The notes beneath the pieces were generated by a model that saw nothing but the letters and a program-made list of their open reading frames with translations, ran no database searches and was not told where the DNA came from. This document shows positions 1 to 10,764 of a stretch of DNA of 64,000 nucleotides, one piece after another. The stretch's first letter is position 1. Every line of letters begins with the position of its first letter. Both the position numbers and the translations under genes were made by a program. The DNA is taken from the NCBI GenBank assembly GCA_008330645.1, contig VLTN01000064.1, forward strand, positions 124,001-188,000, read 5' to 3'. The DNA is from Cafeteria roenbergensis (Eukaryota > Sar > Bigyra > Bicosoecida > Cafeteriaceae).

Positions 1-468
1 CCATCGCGCGCGCCAGTCGCCGCTGTCGAGGCACTGGGTGCCCGGCCCTACGACCTGCGCGGCCGCAGCGCCCGCTCCGGCCGGCGCAGTCAGCGGGCAG
101 AGCCGCCGGCGCTGACCACGGGCGCTCCCGATTGCAGAGCGCGCCGCGGCCCCGAGCGCCCCGCCCGCCACCGCCCGGGGAGGAGCGAGGTCCGTCTGCG
201 CGGCCCACGCACAGGGCACGCGCCTCGTCGGGCTGCGCCGCTCCGGCCGCGCCCGCCAGCCGTCAGCGGGCACCGCTCGCGAGACGCCAGAGCCAGTCTC
301 GACAACTGCGGCATCAGGCGTTGCTGCGCGGCCTGCTCTCGCCCCTAGCGCCGCACGGGCTGGCCGGCCGGCACCAGGCGTGGCTCCAGGAGTTTGGCTG
401 GCTCTCCTCGCTTGCGGCCTCGGGATCCTGCGCCTCTGGGAGGCCGCACGCCCAGCGGCCCGGCCCGC
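1..468. other. Upstream region of the kinase gene, no clear gene
   Basis: GC-rich sequence before the first ATG in the kinase frame. The same frame is open from base 1 to a TAG at 346-348, so the first about 115 codons could be the 3' end of another plus-strand gene. The translation is Arg/Pro/Ala-rich and not recognisable. One GGCAGAGCC word, typical of the neighbouring genes, lies near 103. Otherwise I see nothing. Confidence 0.4.
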
Positions 469-3400
469 ATGTCAGCTCCAGCCGCAAGTGCATCATCAGC
501 GGCAGCGGCAACGGCAGCGGGGTCGTCGCCAGCACCAGCACCAGCACCAGCACCAGCGCGGGCATCCCTGGCGTCTGCACCGGAAGCGGCGCCCCAAGCA
601 GCTGCATCGGGCAGCGGTGGCGCCCGCCGCCCTCCCCGCCTCGCGCAGGTGCCGGACACCGCGGAGCCCCCCGCCGGCACGCCCGTGCCAGACCCCGGGC
701 GCGTGGTCACCGGCGCCGAGCCGGCAACCGCTCCCTCGCCCCGGGCCGCGGCCGCTGCGGCTGGCGCTGCGGACGAAGCGACCCCGTCGGCGCATCCTTC
801 CGCCGACGACCTGGCGTCGCTCACGGAGGCTGTCTCCAAGGACGGGTCGGTGAGGGTGCCGGTTTCGCGTGGGCGTCTCTCGGCATACGCCGTCGATCGA
901 CCAATCGGCAAGGGTAAGTTCAGCACCGTCTTCAGGGCGCGGCGCATAGAAGACGGATCCCTGGTCGCGCTGAAGCGCATTCGCATCTTCGACGCGCTGG
1001 ACGAGCGGTCCAGAGACAAGGTGAGAGACGCTGAGCGGCGCGACCCCTGTCGGGTTGTCGCAGGGTTTCGGTCAGATTTTCGGTCAGATTTTCGGCAGGG
1101 ATTTGGCAGGGTGTTGGCGATCGGTATCGAGTGCCCAGTGATTGACAAGTGACTGGCAAGTGACTGGCGGCCGTGCGCTCCAGTTGAGCGTGGTACTCTG
1201 AGCGCCAGTCTCGTCATGACTTCTCCCTTCATCTCGTCGCCGCCCCATCACCGCCCCATCACCGCAGTGTCTCCGAGAGATCGGCCTGGTCCGGCGAGTG
1301 ACCCACCGGCACATCGTGGCCTTCCACGAGGCGTTCATCGACGAGGACCCGTCCCAGCCCGGCGCGCTCACGCTCATACTGGTGTTCGAGTTCGCGCAGG
1401 CGGGCGACCTCAAGCGGCAGCTTCGCAAGGCCCGCGAGAGACGCGCCCGCTTCGACGAGCGCGTCGTCTGGAAGTACTTTGCCCAGGTGACGGCGGCGGT
1501 TTCGTGCCTCCATCAGCAGCGCATCATGCACAGGGACCTGAAACCGGCCAATATCTTCCTGTCGCTGGACGGAACAGTCAAGGTCGGCGACCTGGGTCTG
1601 GGGCGGTTCCTCTCGGAACAGTCGCTGGAAGCCCACTCCAAGGTGGGGACGCCGCTGTACATGGCCCCAGAGGTGCTCAAGGGCGTCGGATACGGGCCCC
1701 CCAGCGACGTCTGGTCGCTGGGCTGCATCCTCTACGAGCTCGCAATGCTCCGGTCGCCCTTCAAGGAGGAGGGCCTCAGCCTCTATCAGCTGTTCCAGAA
1801 GATTGCGCTAGGAAAATTCCCGGAAGTTTCTTCGGTGTACTCCGCGACGCTGCGAAGGGTGGTCGCTGCCGCATTGGCCGTGGACCCCGCCGAACGACCA
1901 TCATCGGCAGAGCTCCTCGAGGTTGCCGAATATATGCGCGACCGGCTAGATGCGGAGCGCAAGGCCGCAGCCGCTCAGGCGGCCGAAACGGAAGGATCGG
2001 CAGAGCCAAGTGCGACCGGCTCTGCCAGTCGTGGTGGTGAACCCGGCGATGCTGGCGCCGGCGCTGGCGCGACCGCGGCTGGGGCGTCGCCAGCAGCGGC
2101 GCCGGCAGCAGCGGCATCAGCAGCAGCAGCGGCGGCGCCGGCACCGGCACCGGGCTCGGCTGTCCGGTCAGAGGCGCCTGCCACTGGCACTTCGCATGCA
2201 GAGCCGCAACCCGATCCAGCGGTTTCGCGCGGCAGAGCCAGCGATGATGCACAGGACCTGCGATCCCAGGGCTCTGCCGCCCCCGGGGCTCTGCCCAGCT
2301 CCGGCAGAGCCGTCGACTCGCCGGCACACGCCGCCGCCGTGACGGCTGGGCCTGGTGCCGAGTCTGTCACGGGCCAATCAGCGCACGGTCAAGATGACAG
2401 AGGATTGACCGGCAGAGCCGGACCGTCGTCTGATGCTTCCGCCTCCAACAGGCCGTCAGGCCACAGTCATCGGCCAGTCCCCGCGCCATCAAGCAGCTCT
2501 GCCACCTCCGGCACTCCCAGGCCGTCCTCGTCCTCGGCGCATCGTGACTCGAAGAGGCCGACGCTTGAGCGGCGAAACCGCCCGAGAGCGACGCGAGACG
2601 CTCGCAACCCGTTGCAGACTCGTCGATCACAAGTCCATCACCAGGCCATCACACCCGCTGGTGCTGCGGCCGCCGCTGGTGCTGGCGCCAGTATCGCCGG
2701 TGCTGCTGCTGCCGCCGCTGGTGCTGGCGTGTCCGGCGGCGGTGGCGGCGGCGGCGGCGGTGGACCCTCGAGGAGTAGGCTGCCAAGGTCAGCACCGGCT
2801 CTGCCGGATCCTTCCGAATTGCTGTCGTCGAGCGGCGGAGCGGTGGTGCTCTGCTGCCGGCTGGCCGACGCGCTGGGGGCGCTGCCGGAAGCGGCGCGGA
2901 GTGGCGACGGCAGCGTCTCTCGCCTGCGGTCGTGCCGTTGGGAGTCTCGCTTCTGCAAGTGGGCTCTGCAAGCCACTTCATCGGCATCAAGCCCTGGCGG
3001 TGGCGGGGGCAGCGGCGGCGGCGGCGGCGGCGGCGGGAGTGTCCCCGGCCTTGCTGACGTGCTGTCACTTCCGGCAGAGCCGCCCAGTGGGTTGACGTCC
3101 TCGAAATCGTCAACATGGCCCGCCTCCCACGGCGGTTTCGCCGGGTGTCTCTCAATCGACCCCTTGGGGTGGGTGAGCGATGGTGGTCCATTGCGGAGCC
3201 GTGCCGAGTCAGTGGCTGTCACTGCGGCAGCCTGTCACTGGCTGCTGGCAGAGGCTCGTGCTGGCAGAGCTCGAAGTGGCAGAGCCGCAGGATCCCGAGA
3301 GGCGACGTCTGTTCCAGCAGTGACTGCTGCGGAGGCGGAGTGTTGGTCACCGACAGGGTTGCACGATGCGCCACACGAGCTCTGCTCTGCGGTTTCACGG

Positions 3401-4501
3401 CTCTGCAGTGAGACTGCACCGGGTTCCGTTTCGGAAGTGGTTGCCGACCACTTTGCCGCGACGCGCGGCAGAGCCGGCGGGGGCCCCGCTGTTGCAGCTC
3501 TGCTGCTATGCCTGGCAGAGGGGGCCCTGTCGGCCTGGAGATGGGCCCCGCGTCCCGCTGACGTCACACCTGGCAGGGCCGAATCGGACGTGGGCGAGAC
3601 GTCGCTGGCGGGGGCGCCGCCGCTGGTTGATCGTCAGCCGGACGAAGTGGGTGACGGCTCGGTGGGCGATCCTTCCGACTCAGAGTGGCTGGCCAACCAA
3701 ATCCATGGCTCTGCTGACGAAGAGGCTTTGCTGGTAGAGCGCGAAGTGCCATGGAAGGATTCTCCACTGACCCGCTCAGTCCGGCCGGCCGGCGCAGTGC
3801 ACCACGGTCCGTCGGACGTCGTGGCAGAGCCGCTGGCGAAACCGCTGACCGGAGCGCAGGCGTCGGAGTGGGCTTTGGAGGTTGAGCGCATGGGCCGCAA
3901 GCTGCGGTTTCGCGCCCCGCCAGCGGCCCGGCGTTGGCGTCCGACGCTTGCGTCGTGGACCTCGGCCGTGCCAGCCCGCTCCACCAGCGGTTTCACGGGC
4001 TCTGCCAGGCAGGCAGTGTCCGTGGGCGCGGGCGGGGTGGAGTCACTCGCGGGCGACCTGTCGCGCGTGGGGGCTCTGGCCGCGAGCGACGCTGGCAGGA
4101 TTTCGGCGGCGGAGCGGGGACTGTATGACTCTGGCGTCGGTGTCGGCGATGCGGCGGAGAAGCGTCTGCGAGCGTGGCAGTCGGCGGAACAATACGCCGG
4201 TGCGGAGCGGGTGGCGTCTGATCGCGTGGCACGTCTCGCCGCGGAGTTGGCAGAGGCGGAAGCTGATTTGGCCGACGTCGCTGCGGCGGTGACAGCAGCA
4301 GCTGGACGGTCGAGCGACGTGTCTCCGATAACTGCCGTGCGAAACGCCCTAGCCACTCTCCGCACGGAGACACGTCGCGTCGACCTTCAAATTGGCGTCC
4401 TGCGATCGCAAGTCGATCGCTTGCGATTGGCCAACGCAGCGCAGAGCGACACAATCGAGGATGGTGATCGGTCAGCTGACGATATCGCGAGCATCAGCTG
4501 A
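469..4501 (+). CDS. NEK-family (NEK6/7-like) Ser/Thr protein kinase with long disordered tail
   Basis: Protein kinase of the NIMA-related family, typically involved in mitotic, centrosomal or ciliary control. CDS join(469..1020,1268..4501), 1,261 residues. Seen: an Ala/Pro-rich N-terminus (1-135); kinase domain about 140-405 with glycine loop IGKGKFSTV (146-154), VALK lysine 169, alpha-C Glu 188 (KCLREI, created by the splice), HRDLKPAN with Asp 274, DLG with Asp 292, and activation-loop Thr 312 in VGTPLYMAPE. IRIFDALDERSRDK and WKYFAQV resemble NEK6/7. Beyond 410 the chain is disordered Ala/Gly/Ser-rich with two poly-Gly runs, then a probable coiled coil over the last about 130 residues. The start is the first ATG in frame; nearer upstream codons are TTG only. 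Assignment to NEK is firm; the exact subfamily is inferred. Confidence 0.88.
529..557 (+). repeat. CAGCAC hexanucleotide microsatellite coding (Ala-Pro)n
   Basis: Nearly five copies of CCAGCA in the kinase N-terminus, read as alternating Pro-Ala. The same hexamer recurs in other genes of the window in other frames (5191-5236, 12069-12110, 16596-16700). Confidence 0.85.
1021..1267 (+). other. Phase-0 GT-AG intron in the kinase gene
   Basis: Donor AAG|GTGAGA at 1021 and acceptor ACCGCAG|TGT ending at 1267, 247 bp. Removing it joins ...RSRDK to CLREIGLV... and restores kinase subdomain III with its conserved Glu. The intron has in-frame stops and a short direct duplication of GTCAGATTTTCG near 1074-1097. 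Confidence 0.88.
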
Positions 4502-4875
4502 CGATGGCTCGGGCGTGATACGAGTGGCGCGCACTGATGGGCTGCTTGCACGGATGGGCTGCTTGCACGGATGGGCCGCTTGCACGGATGGGCCGCTTGC
4601 ACGGATGGGCCGCTTGCACGGATGGGCCGCTTGCACGGATGGGCCGCTTGCACGGATGGGCCGCTGGCACGGATGAATTGGCACGGTGCGTGGCTGCTAT
4701 CCTGTGGTGCAAACTCGACCAGCCAACCCAAGGCGTCAATCATAGAACGGTCGTGACTCAATCAGCCACACATCACTTGCGTTTGGTCATTCAGCCTCCA
4801 AGCCCGTCCGAGCACTCTCCAAGGCCAGCGGGTCGCAGCGTCACGGTCGTGCCTCACTCACCCATCTATCACGCG
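4502..4875. other. Convergent intergenic region
   Basis: Lies between the 3' ends of the kinase (+) and the 4876-6222 gene (-). It holds the 17-bp minisatellite at 4534-4674. The remaining about 200 bp have no recognisable feature. Confidence 0.7.
4534..4674. repeat. 17-bp minisatellite, about 8 copies
   Basis: Tandem units CGGATGGGCCGCTTGCA; the first two full copies read GGGCTGC instead of GGGCCGC, and the last is partial with CTGGCA. Starts 33 bp after the kinase stop codon. The period is not a multiple of three. Confidence 0.95.
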
Positions 4876-6222
4876 TCAATCACCACCCAGTCTGCTGCGC
4901 TGCCGGCGGCGCTTTGCGAGAGTGCTGGGCAGAGCCCCCTGCTCTGCCCGCCGAAGCATCGGAGTTGTGGTCTCCTCGCCAGCAGCGCCGCCGGCGCCCG
5001 CAGGCGACCAGCCCTGCTGCTGGCCGTGGCCGCTGCCGGGCGTGCGCGGCATCCCTTGCAGAGCCGCAGACGATCGATGAATCGCGGCAGCTCTGCCCGA
5101 TGGATCTACCGCGGCGGAGCCATCGGCCGGACGATTCGCGGAGGACGAGCTACTGCCGGGTGATGTGCGGGTGATGGAAGGCACGGCAAGCACCTGCACC
5201 AGCACCAGCACCAGTAGCAGCACCACCAGCACCAGCGCCGGCGACAACGGCAGCGTCTCGGAGCTGGGTCCAAAGAATCCCCCAGACTGCACCGGCGTGC
5301 CGGACGCGGCTGTCGCGACGGGTGCGCCAGCGGCACCCGATCCTGCCGCTGGCGGTTTCGCGTCCCACCTTTCCACGCAGGGCAGGATCTCTGCCTCGCT
5401 GCTGCGTGTGACAGAGCCCGTGGCAGAGCCCGTGGCAGAGCCATCTGCGTGGCAGCGAATCGAGCCCATTCGGCCGACGAAGGATATGGGAGTGAAGGTC
5501 CCTCGCTGCTGCCCGCGGGCCCATGCCTGCTTCAGGGCCTCCCGGAGGGCCCTCTCGGGCCGGGGCCCCGCGCACGCAGCTGCAATCGATGCTGCGTCGC
5601 GGTTGGCCAATGGCCCAGCGGCTCTGCCGCCGCTGTCGCCACCGCTGCCACCCCCAGCAGCACCAGCATCGGGCGCATCGACCGCGCCAGCGGCAGCAGC
5701 AGCGGCAGCGCCGGGTGCCGCGGCGGCGGAATCAGCGGCAGCGGCGGCGTTGGGAGCTGCAGCGCCGTCGGCCGCGGCAGCGCCGGAGCCCGGGCGCACC
5801 AGCAGCAGCACGGCCGCGCCCCGCACGTCCACCATCCGCCCCCCCGCCGGCAGAACGTGTCGCGAACGGTCCGCCATCGCGTGCACGGGGTTGAGGGACG
5901 CCATGTCAAAGTCCGCTCCCGTGCTGGCCCCGCGCACCACCAGCAGAGTGCGCCCGGGCGACGCAAGGGACGCGGCCACTCGCTCCCACGCGCCTGCGCC
6001 ACAGCCGATGTCAGCGGTCACCACGCGGTCGATGCAGCTTCCCCTGCCGATTTGACTGCCCCAGTCAGATGCCCGGCGCGCGCTCGCAGTGCCGTCCAGA
6101 TCCACCAGGAGCCGCGACTGCGCAGCGCCGTCGGAGCAGTCCACCCACCCGGCGGCGCCGCCTGCAGCTCCGGAGGCTGCCGCGATGGCCGCGCACGCTG
6201 CCCACACACACGGCACGCGCAT
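4876..6222 (-). CDS. Putative type I membrane protein, unrecognised
   Basis: 448 residues, ATG at 6222-6220. Visible: an N-terminal signal-like segment (MRVPCVWAACAAIAAAS), a possibly folded N-terminal region (about 25-140) with several Cys (WVDCSDG, RGSCIDR, DIGCGAG), a long Ala/Gly-rich linker, a second short region around CHADGS and LPCVERWD, then one hydrophobic stretch at about 324-343 (LVLVVLLLVLVLV) and a polar, basic tail of about 100 residues. Topology would be extracellular N-terminus, single pass, cytosolic tail. I recognise no family. The hydrophobic stretch is coded by a CTGGTG-type microsatellite, so the membrane segment may be recent or fortuitous. The CDS is rich in GGCAGAGC words. 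No intron is apparent; an undetected one cannot be excluded. Confidence 0.6.
   Translation of the reverse strand: MRVPCVWAACAAIAAASGAAGGAAGWVDCSDGAAQSRLLVDLDGTASARRASDWGSQIGRGSCIDRVVTADIGCGAGAWERVAASLASPGRTLLVVRGASTGADFDMASLNPVHAMADRSRHVLPAGGRMVDVRGAAVLLLVRPGSGAAAADGAAAPNAAAAADSAAAAPGAAAAAAAGAVDAPDAGAAGGGSGGDSGGRAAGPLANRDAASIAAACAGPRPERALREALKQAWARGQQRGTFTPISFVGRMGSIRCHADGSATGSATGSVTRSSEAEILPCVERWDAKPPAAGSGAAGAPVATAASGTPVQSGGFFGPSSETLPLSPALVLVVLLLVLVLVQVLAVPSITRTSPGSSSSSANRPADGSAAVDPSGRAAAIHRSSAALQGMPRTPGSGHGQQQGWSPAGAGGAAGEETTTPMLRRAEQGALPSTLAKRRRQRSRLGGD
5191..5236 (-). repeat. CACCAG microsatellite coding the (Leu-Val)n membrane segment
   Basis: Imperfect CACCAG/CAGCAC repeats. On the minus strand they read CTG-GTG, giving alternating Leu-Val, which forms the only strong hydrophobic stretch in the C-terminal half of the overlapping gene. 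Confidence 0.8.
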
Positions 6223-6471
6223 GCTTTGCCGCCCTCAGTCGGCGCGAGCCGCGCGCCTCTCTCAGCGCCGGTGCACCCGTCCCCTGTGCAAAGCAAAATG
6301 TGTGCGATTCCGGTGCTGACCGCGCATGCTTGCGCGCGCGCAAAGATTTGCGGCTGGCAGATCGAGTTCAGGGCACGAGGCGGCGTCGCGCGATGCTGCC
6401 GAGGAGGCTGCAGGGGCGGCTTCCCGCAGAAGCTGCGCCGCAATTGGCTGGGCCGGCGTGCCGAGGCAGCC

Positions 6472-8496
6472 TCAGCGCCGCCACAGGGCCAGCAATCGGC
6501 GTCGGTGCCATCGCTGCAGCGGTTCCACCCGTCGGAGGACAGCTCGGCATTCGTCGTTGCGGCAGGTACTCAGTGCGGTCATCCCCCGCTGCGTGTCCAG
6601 CGACGGGACGTGGCGTGGCGGGGAAACAACGTGCAACGTTGCGGCAGCCAGCGCGACTGCCCGACGGCATGCAGTGCAGTGCAGTGCAGTGCAGCGCTCA
6701 ACGCACCTGCGCACCACGCGATGCAGGCGGCCTGCCAAGGCTTGCGGCCGCTGGGCTCATGGCTGGCCTTGCCACCGCTCTGCTGGGAGAGCCAGCGCTT
6801 GCGCTTGGCGGTCAAGAGCCAAAGCGCAAGGCACGCGTGGGCAGGCGGACAGTGGGCCACTGGCCCGAGGGCCCGCGGAACGCGCAGTGCGAGGCAACAG
6901 CGAGTGCCATTTCGACCGAGCCGCGAGCCTGGGTTTCGAGGGCCTGCGGGCCCGGCCGCACATTCACTGCAGCGTGCGCGGCGTGAGCAACGCCACTCAC
7001 ACTCTCCCGCGCTGAGGCGTCGGCTCCTCGCTCCAGCAGCAGGCGCACCATGGCTGAGTTGCGACGCAGCGCCGCCCAGATCAGGGGCGTGTGCCCGCCC
7101 TGCGGGAAGCTTTCCACGACCACCAGCGTCGCGGCAGCAGCTGTGGCAGCAACGCTGGCAGTTGCGGCGGCAGCAACAGCACCAGCTGCACCAGCAACAG
7201 CCAAGCCGCGAACGGCGCCTCTCGGCAAAGGCGGGTGCGACTGTGCTGCTGCCCTCGCCCTGGACGGGCACCCCGCCCGGACGCGTGCAGGGCCCATCGG
7301 CGGCCAAACTGCTCGAGCTCACGCTGTCCTTGGCATCCACGTTTGCGCCGCGATCGATCAAATGCCTGGCCACATCGTCTTGATCCGCAACCATGCAGAG
7401 GAGCAGTGGCGTGAGCCGCCCCTGAGTTGGCAACAAACAGCTCGCTCACGCAATGTGCCTTTGAATCGGCACGCCGGCAGCCAGCAGCCCAGCCTCGCAA
7501 GAGCCTTCTCGCCGACTCCCCCGAGCCCAGGCACCGAAGGCCTATCCGAGCCTCCAGGGGAGTGCCGCCCGGCTCTGTTTGTCCGGGCGCGGGCTTCCCA
7601 GAACCCGGATCCCCGCACCCGCTAGCTTGGCAGACTCTTCGTTTGCATGCCGGATCGCATGCATAACAAGTCCAACGGCGCTGCTCTCACGTCGTTTGTG
7701 GCCTCAATGTCGGCGCCGGCGTCCAGAAGCATCGACACCAAATCCAGTTGGCCCGTCACAACTGCCACCATGACTGCCGTGTACCCTGACTGCGAGCGCG
7801 TCCACAGCCGACGTGCGCGCTGTTGTCCCTCGAACCATGCGGCCGAGCCACTGCGAGCCCGCCACGCCCGCCGCCGCCGTGGCAATCAGCACGGCGAGGC
7901 CGCCGTGCGGCTGGACCACCCACCGGGGCGAGCTTCCAACCAGGCAGGCTGTGGCGCCTCGGCTTTGTATTCCTCGCCGCCCCCGATACACCTTGGCCCC
8001 GCTGGCAGCTTCAAGGCAGTCGTCGGATTCGCACGCGGGTGCACTGGGGCGCACGACGAGGCGCTGCCTCCACAACAGGGCAGCAGCGCTGGGCCAGCGA
8101 ACCAAGCTGCTCACCGTGTCCTTGGCCTCGGGGTTCGCGCCCCGGTCCAGCAGCACCTTCACGACAGCATCTCGGCCATGCCGCACTGCTGCCGCTAGCG
8201 GGGCGCTCCGGAACTGCGCAGGCAAAACCTTGCCCAAGAGCCATCACCATAACAACAAACTGCATCGCCACGTATCTCCCTGGTCGAGATTGTGCTGGGG
8301 AATTCGCCCGCTGGTCAGCTTGCAATTCATTCGCGCTAGCGCTGGATGCACACGCGCTTCTCACCGCGTCGTCATTCGCCCAGTCGGTCCTGGCTCCCGA
8401 GTCCAGCAGACTGACTACCTCGGGGACATTCCCGTGACTGGCGGCCTCCCACAACGCCTTTTCCCGTGCGGGGGCTGCCATGGCAGCGGCGCCCAT
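6472..8496 (-). CDS. Ankyrin-repeat protein A, six exons, one repeat per exon
   Basis: complement(join(6472..6588,7001..7099,7323..7421,7691..7789,8115..8213,8365..8496)), 214 residues. Exon 1 is 44 codons (MGAAAMAAPAREKALWEAA...); exons 2-5 are each exactly 99 nt, phase 0, one 33-residue ankyrin repeat (for example GRLTPLLLCMVADQDDVA.., GGHTPLIWAALRRNSAMV..) ending in ...EAKDT/S; exon 6 codes a degenerate half repeat starting RGMTALSTC and then a TGA. All five donors are GTGAG(A/C/T); acceptors are CAG preceded by pyrimidine-containing tracts. Introns are 151, 325, 269, 223 and 412 bp. Ankyrin repeats are protein-binding scaffolds; the partner is unknown. It is the downstream copy of a tandem pair with 9215-10764: same exon count, and the first five exons have the same lengths. 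Exon edges are derived from splice signals plus repeat register, not transcripts. Confidence 0.8.
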
Positions 8497-9214
8497 TGCT
8501 GGCGCCGACCCTCCGCTGCTCGCTGACCAGAGCCACACCAGGAGCTCTCAGCCCAACGGGGCAACGGTCCGAGCTATGAGTTCGACTATTAGCGGGAGAG
8601 ACCGGCTGGGCTTCGCGCATGCATGGGAGCTGGGTGCCTCCGAGGCTTTGGCGGTGCTTCGGCCCATCGATGTTTGCAGCGGCGCAAGCATTGCAGGCGG
8701 CGCACAAGCAGCCTCTCGTAAAAACACAATCACGCTTTCCCTGTGACTGCAAAAAGCGCATCGGTGTCCCCACACGCAGCTGGCGAGCACGCACAGCCGC
8801 CAGCCTCGACCCTGGCGGCGCGCTGGCCCTGGGGGCTCAGGGCTTGACGAAGAAGCCGGCGCAACACTCCGGCTAGTCCGTCGAGGCTGACGCCCGACGG
8901 AGGCGCAAGCTCGGCCGGTCCATATCTCGGGACGAGGTCGGGGCTGCTTGTGCGGGCTTGCAGGCCCTGCGCCTGGGCTGGCGCCTTGCGCCCCCGTTGG
9001 CCGCGCCCAAGCGCACGCCCGTCCGGTGGCGCCAGGCGCAGGTAGAGGACCGCTCGCCTGCCGGGACGGAGCCGGTTTCAAGAGCCACCCCGCTGGCAGC
9101 CGCTGACAAAGCCGCGGCCGTGCTCCTCCGCTCCCTGTTCTCGGGGGGCGCCAGCGCTCAAACAATGTCCGCTGTCGCCGAGCAAATCAATGCATGCAAT
9201 CTCGCCCGCTTGCA
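8497..9214. other. Spacer between the two ankyrin genes
   Basis: Probable promoter and 5' region of ankyrin gene A and 3' region of gene B, both on the minus strand. No ankyrin-like peptide, repeat array or RNA gene seen. A 205-codon minus-strand open frame here is Arg/Pro/Ala-rich and shows no family resemblance. Confidence 0.5.
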
Positions 9215-10764
9215 TCAGGTTGAAGTCGGCGGCTTGGCCCCGCGCTCCACAAGCAGCTTGGCCACGTCGGACGGTCCTCCCAGGGAGGCAATTGTCAGCG
9301 CCGTCTGGCCGCCCTGCGGGGGGAAGGAACGCGGCGCAAAGACTTGCCAGCAGCACGCAATGCTTGAGCTGCTGCGGTGTATCTCACGCGTGGCCCACCC
9401 ACGAAGGCTCTGTGTGCGGCGTGCCGAACGCGAGCTGCCCGCTTTTGGACAGACAGCAGCGGGTGCCCCCGCGCTGGCCGAGGCTCACGCTGTCCTTTGC
9501 CTCGATGTCTGCTCCTCGGTCAAGCAGCAGGGTAGCCACCGCGACGTGGTCCCGTAGAGTTGCCCAGATGAGCGCTGTCCAACCGTTCTGCATCGGAGAG
9601 TTGCACGCGCGGCGGCGAGGAGCCTGGCGGGGCGAACGCATCTCGCTGCGCCCTGGCCGGCGCCCTGCGCGGCGCGTTGATCGCGCCAACGCCTCAGAGC
9701 CCTCGCGCCACGTGGCAGGTTGCGCTTCTTGTGCACTGCATAATTGACCGACCAAACAGTCGAGCAAGGTCTTGTGGCTGCCGAGTCCTCACGTTGTCCC
9801 TGGCCTCAAGGTCTGCGCCAAGGTCAAGCAACTCCTTCGCGATCTCGATGTGGCCTCTGAATGCAGCGCAAATCAGAGGGGTTTGGCCAAGCTGCACGAG
9901 GCACTGGAATCACGGGCAGCAGCATTTCGAGCTTTGCGTCACCGCTTCCTTGATCGAGCACAGCCGGGGTTGCGGCAACGGCGAAGCACGGCCAAGGCGA
10001 CGGCTGGTCCAGGACCGCAGGGGGACTCGATCGTGGCATGCTGCCTCGGCAACACCGCAAAGCTGGGCGCCGTGCCGCTGCCGTACGTGGTCCTTGGCCT
10101 CGAGGTTCGCGTCTCGGGCCAGCAAAAAGGAAACCGCCCCCGTGCTGCCTTGGTCCACCGCCATCAGGAGCGCCGTGGCGCCTCGCTGCGGGTCAAGACA
10201 CATCGTGCACTTTCGAAACTGTACTGCTGACGCTCCCTTCCGGGCACGAGTCACCGCGGCTGGCGGCAACCACCTGCGGCCGCGCTTGCTCGCGGCCCGC
10301 ACCCACGACTCCGTCATCAGAGGGCGCCACGAAGCTGGTAGCGCAAAAGCCCGGCTCCGGATGCCTCCGGGAACGCCGATGGGAGGCGCGGCTGGCTGCG
10401 TTGCGAGCAGACTGACCGAGTCCTTGGCCTCGATGTCAGCCCGTCGGTCAAGCAACACGCCCGCGACCTCGACAAAGCCCTTGGCGCAAGCACAGGCGAG
10501 AGCTGTGCAGCCAGCCTGCAAAAGGTGTCCCCGGGCAGTGAACAGCAAGTTGTCTGGCAGTTACGGGACAAACGCTGCCTGGAGGGCGCCTCGGGTGCTG
10601 GCAGGCATGCGCTTGCGGAAGCGCGTCAGTACCTCGACCTCGTTCGCCCAGTCGACGGGCGCCCCGCCGTCCACGAGCCGAGCCACCTCGGCAGCGTTGC
10701 CCGCGTCAGCAGCCTCCCAGACGGCGCGTCCCATTGCGGGAGAGCGCAGTGGTACGGCTCCCAT
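9215..10764 (-). CDS. Ankyrin-repeat protein B, six exons, one repeat per exon
   Basis: complement(join(9215..9313,9489..9587,9793..9891,10087..10185,10417..10515,10633..10764)), 208 residues. Exon 1 has 44 codons (MGAVPLRSPAMGRAVWEAA...DWANEVE), matching the length of exon 1 of gene A residue for residue around WEAA and DWAN. Exons 2-5 are each 99 nt, phase 0, one 33-residue repeat (AGCTALACACAKGF.., RGATALLMAVDQGS.., LGQTPLICAAFRGH.., NGWTALIWATLRDH..) ending D-(I/L)-EA(K/R)D-x. Exon 6 is also 99 nt including TGA: GGQTALTIASLGG..ERGAKPPTST. Donors vary: GTACTG, GTCAGT, GTACGG, GTGAGG, GTGAGC. Introns are 117, 231, 195, 205 and 175 bp. A second in-frame ATG at codon 11 is an alternative start. 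Likely a scaffold; partner unknown. Confidence 0.8.

Noticed and set aside
345-1232. 295-codon minus-strand frame over the kinase 5' end
   Set aside because: Crosses the kinase glycine loop and the intron; composition is low complexity.
4537-5163. 208-codon plus-strand frame through the 17-bp minisatellite
   Set aside because: Its N-terminus is only the translated repeat and the remainder resembles nothing; it overlaps the 3' end of the minus-strand gene.
5165-7383. Long plus-strand open frames opposite the 4.9-6.2 kb gene and ankyrin gene A (296 and 644 codons)
   Set aside because: Low-complexity antisense frames; they cross the exons and introns of the ankyrin gene, which has real repeat and splice signals on the other strand.
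8548-9165. 205-codon minus-strand frame between the ankyrin genes
   Set aside because: Arg/Pro-rich with no family resemblance; sits where gene A's promoter must lie.
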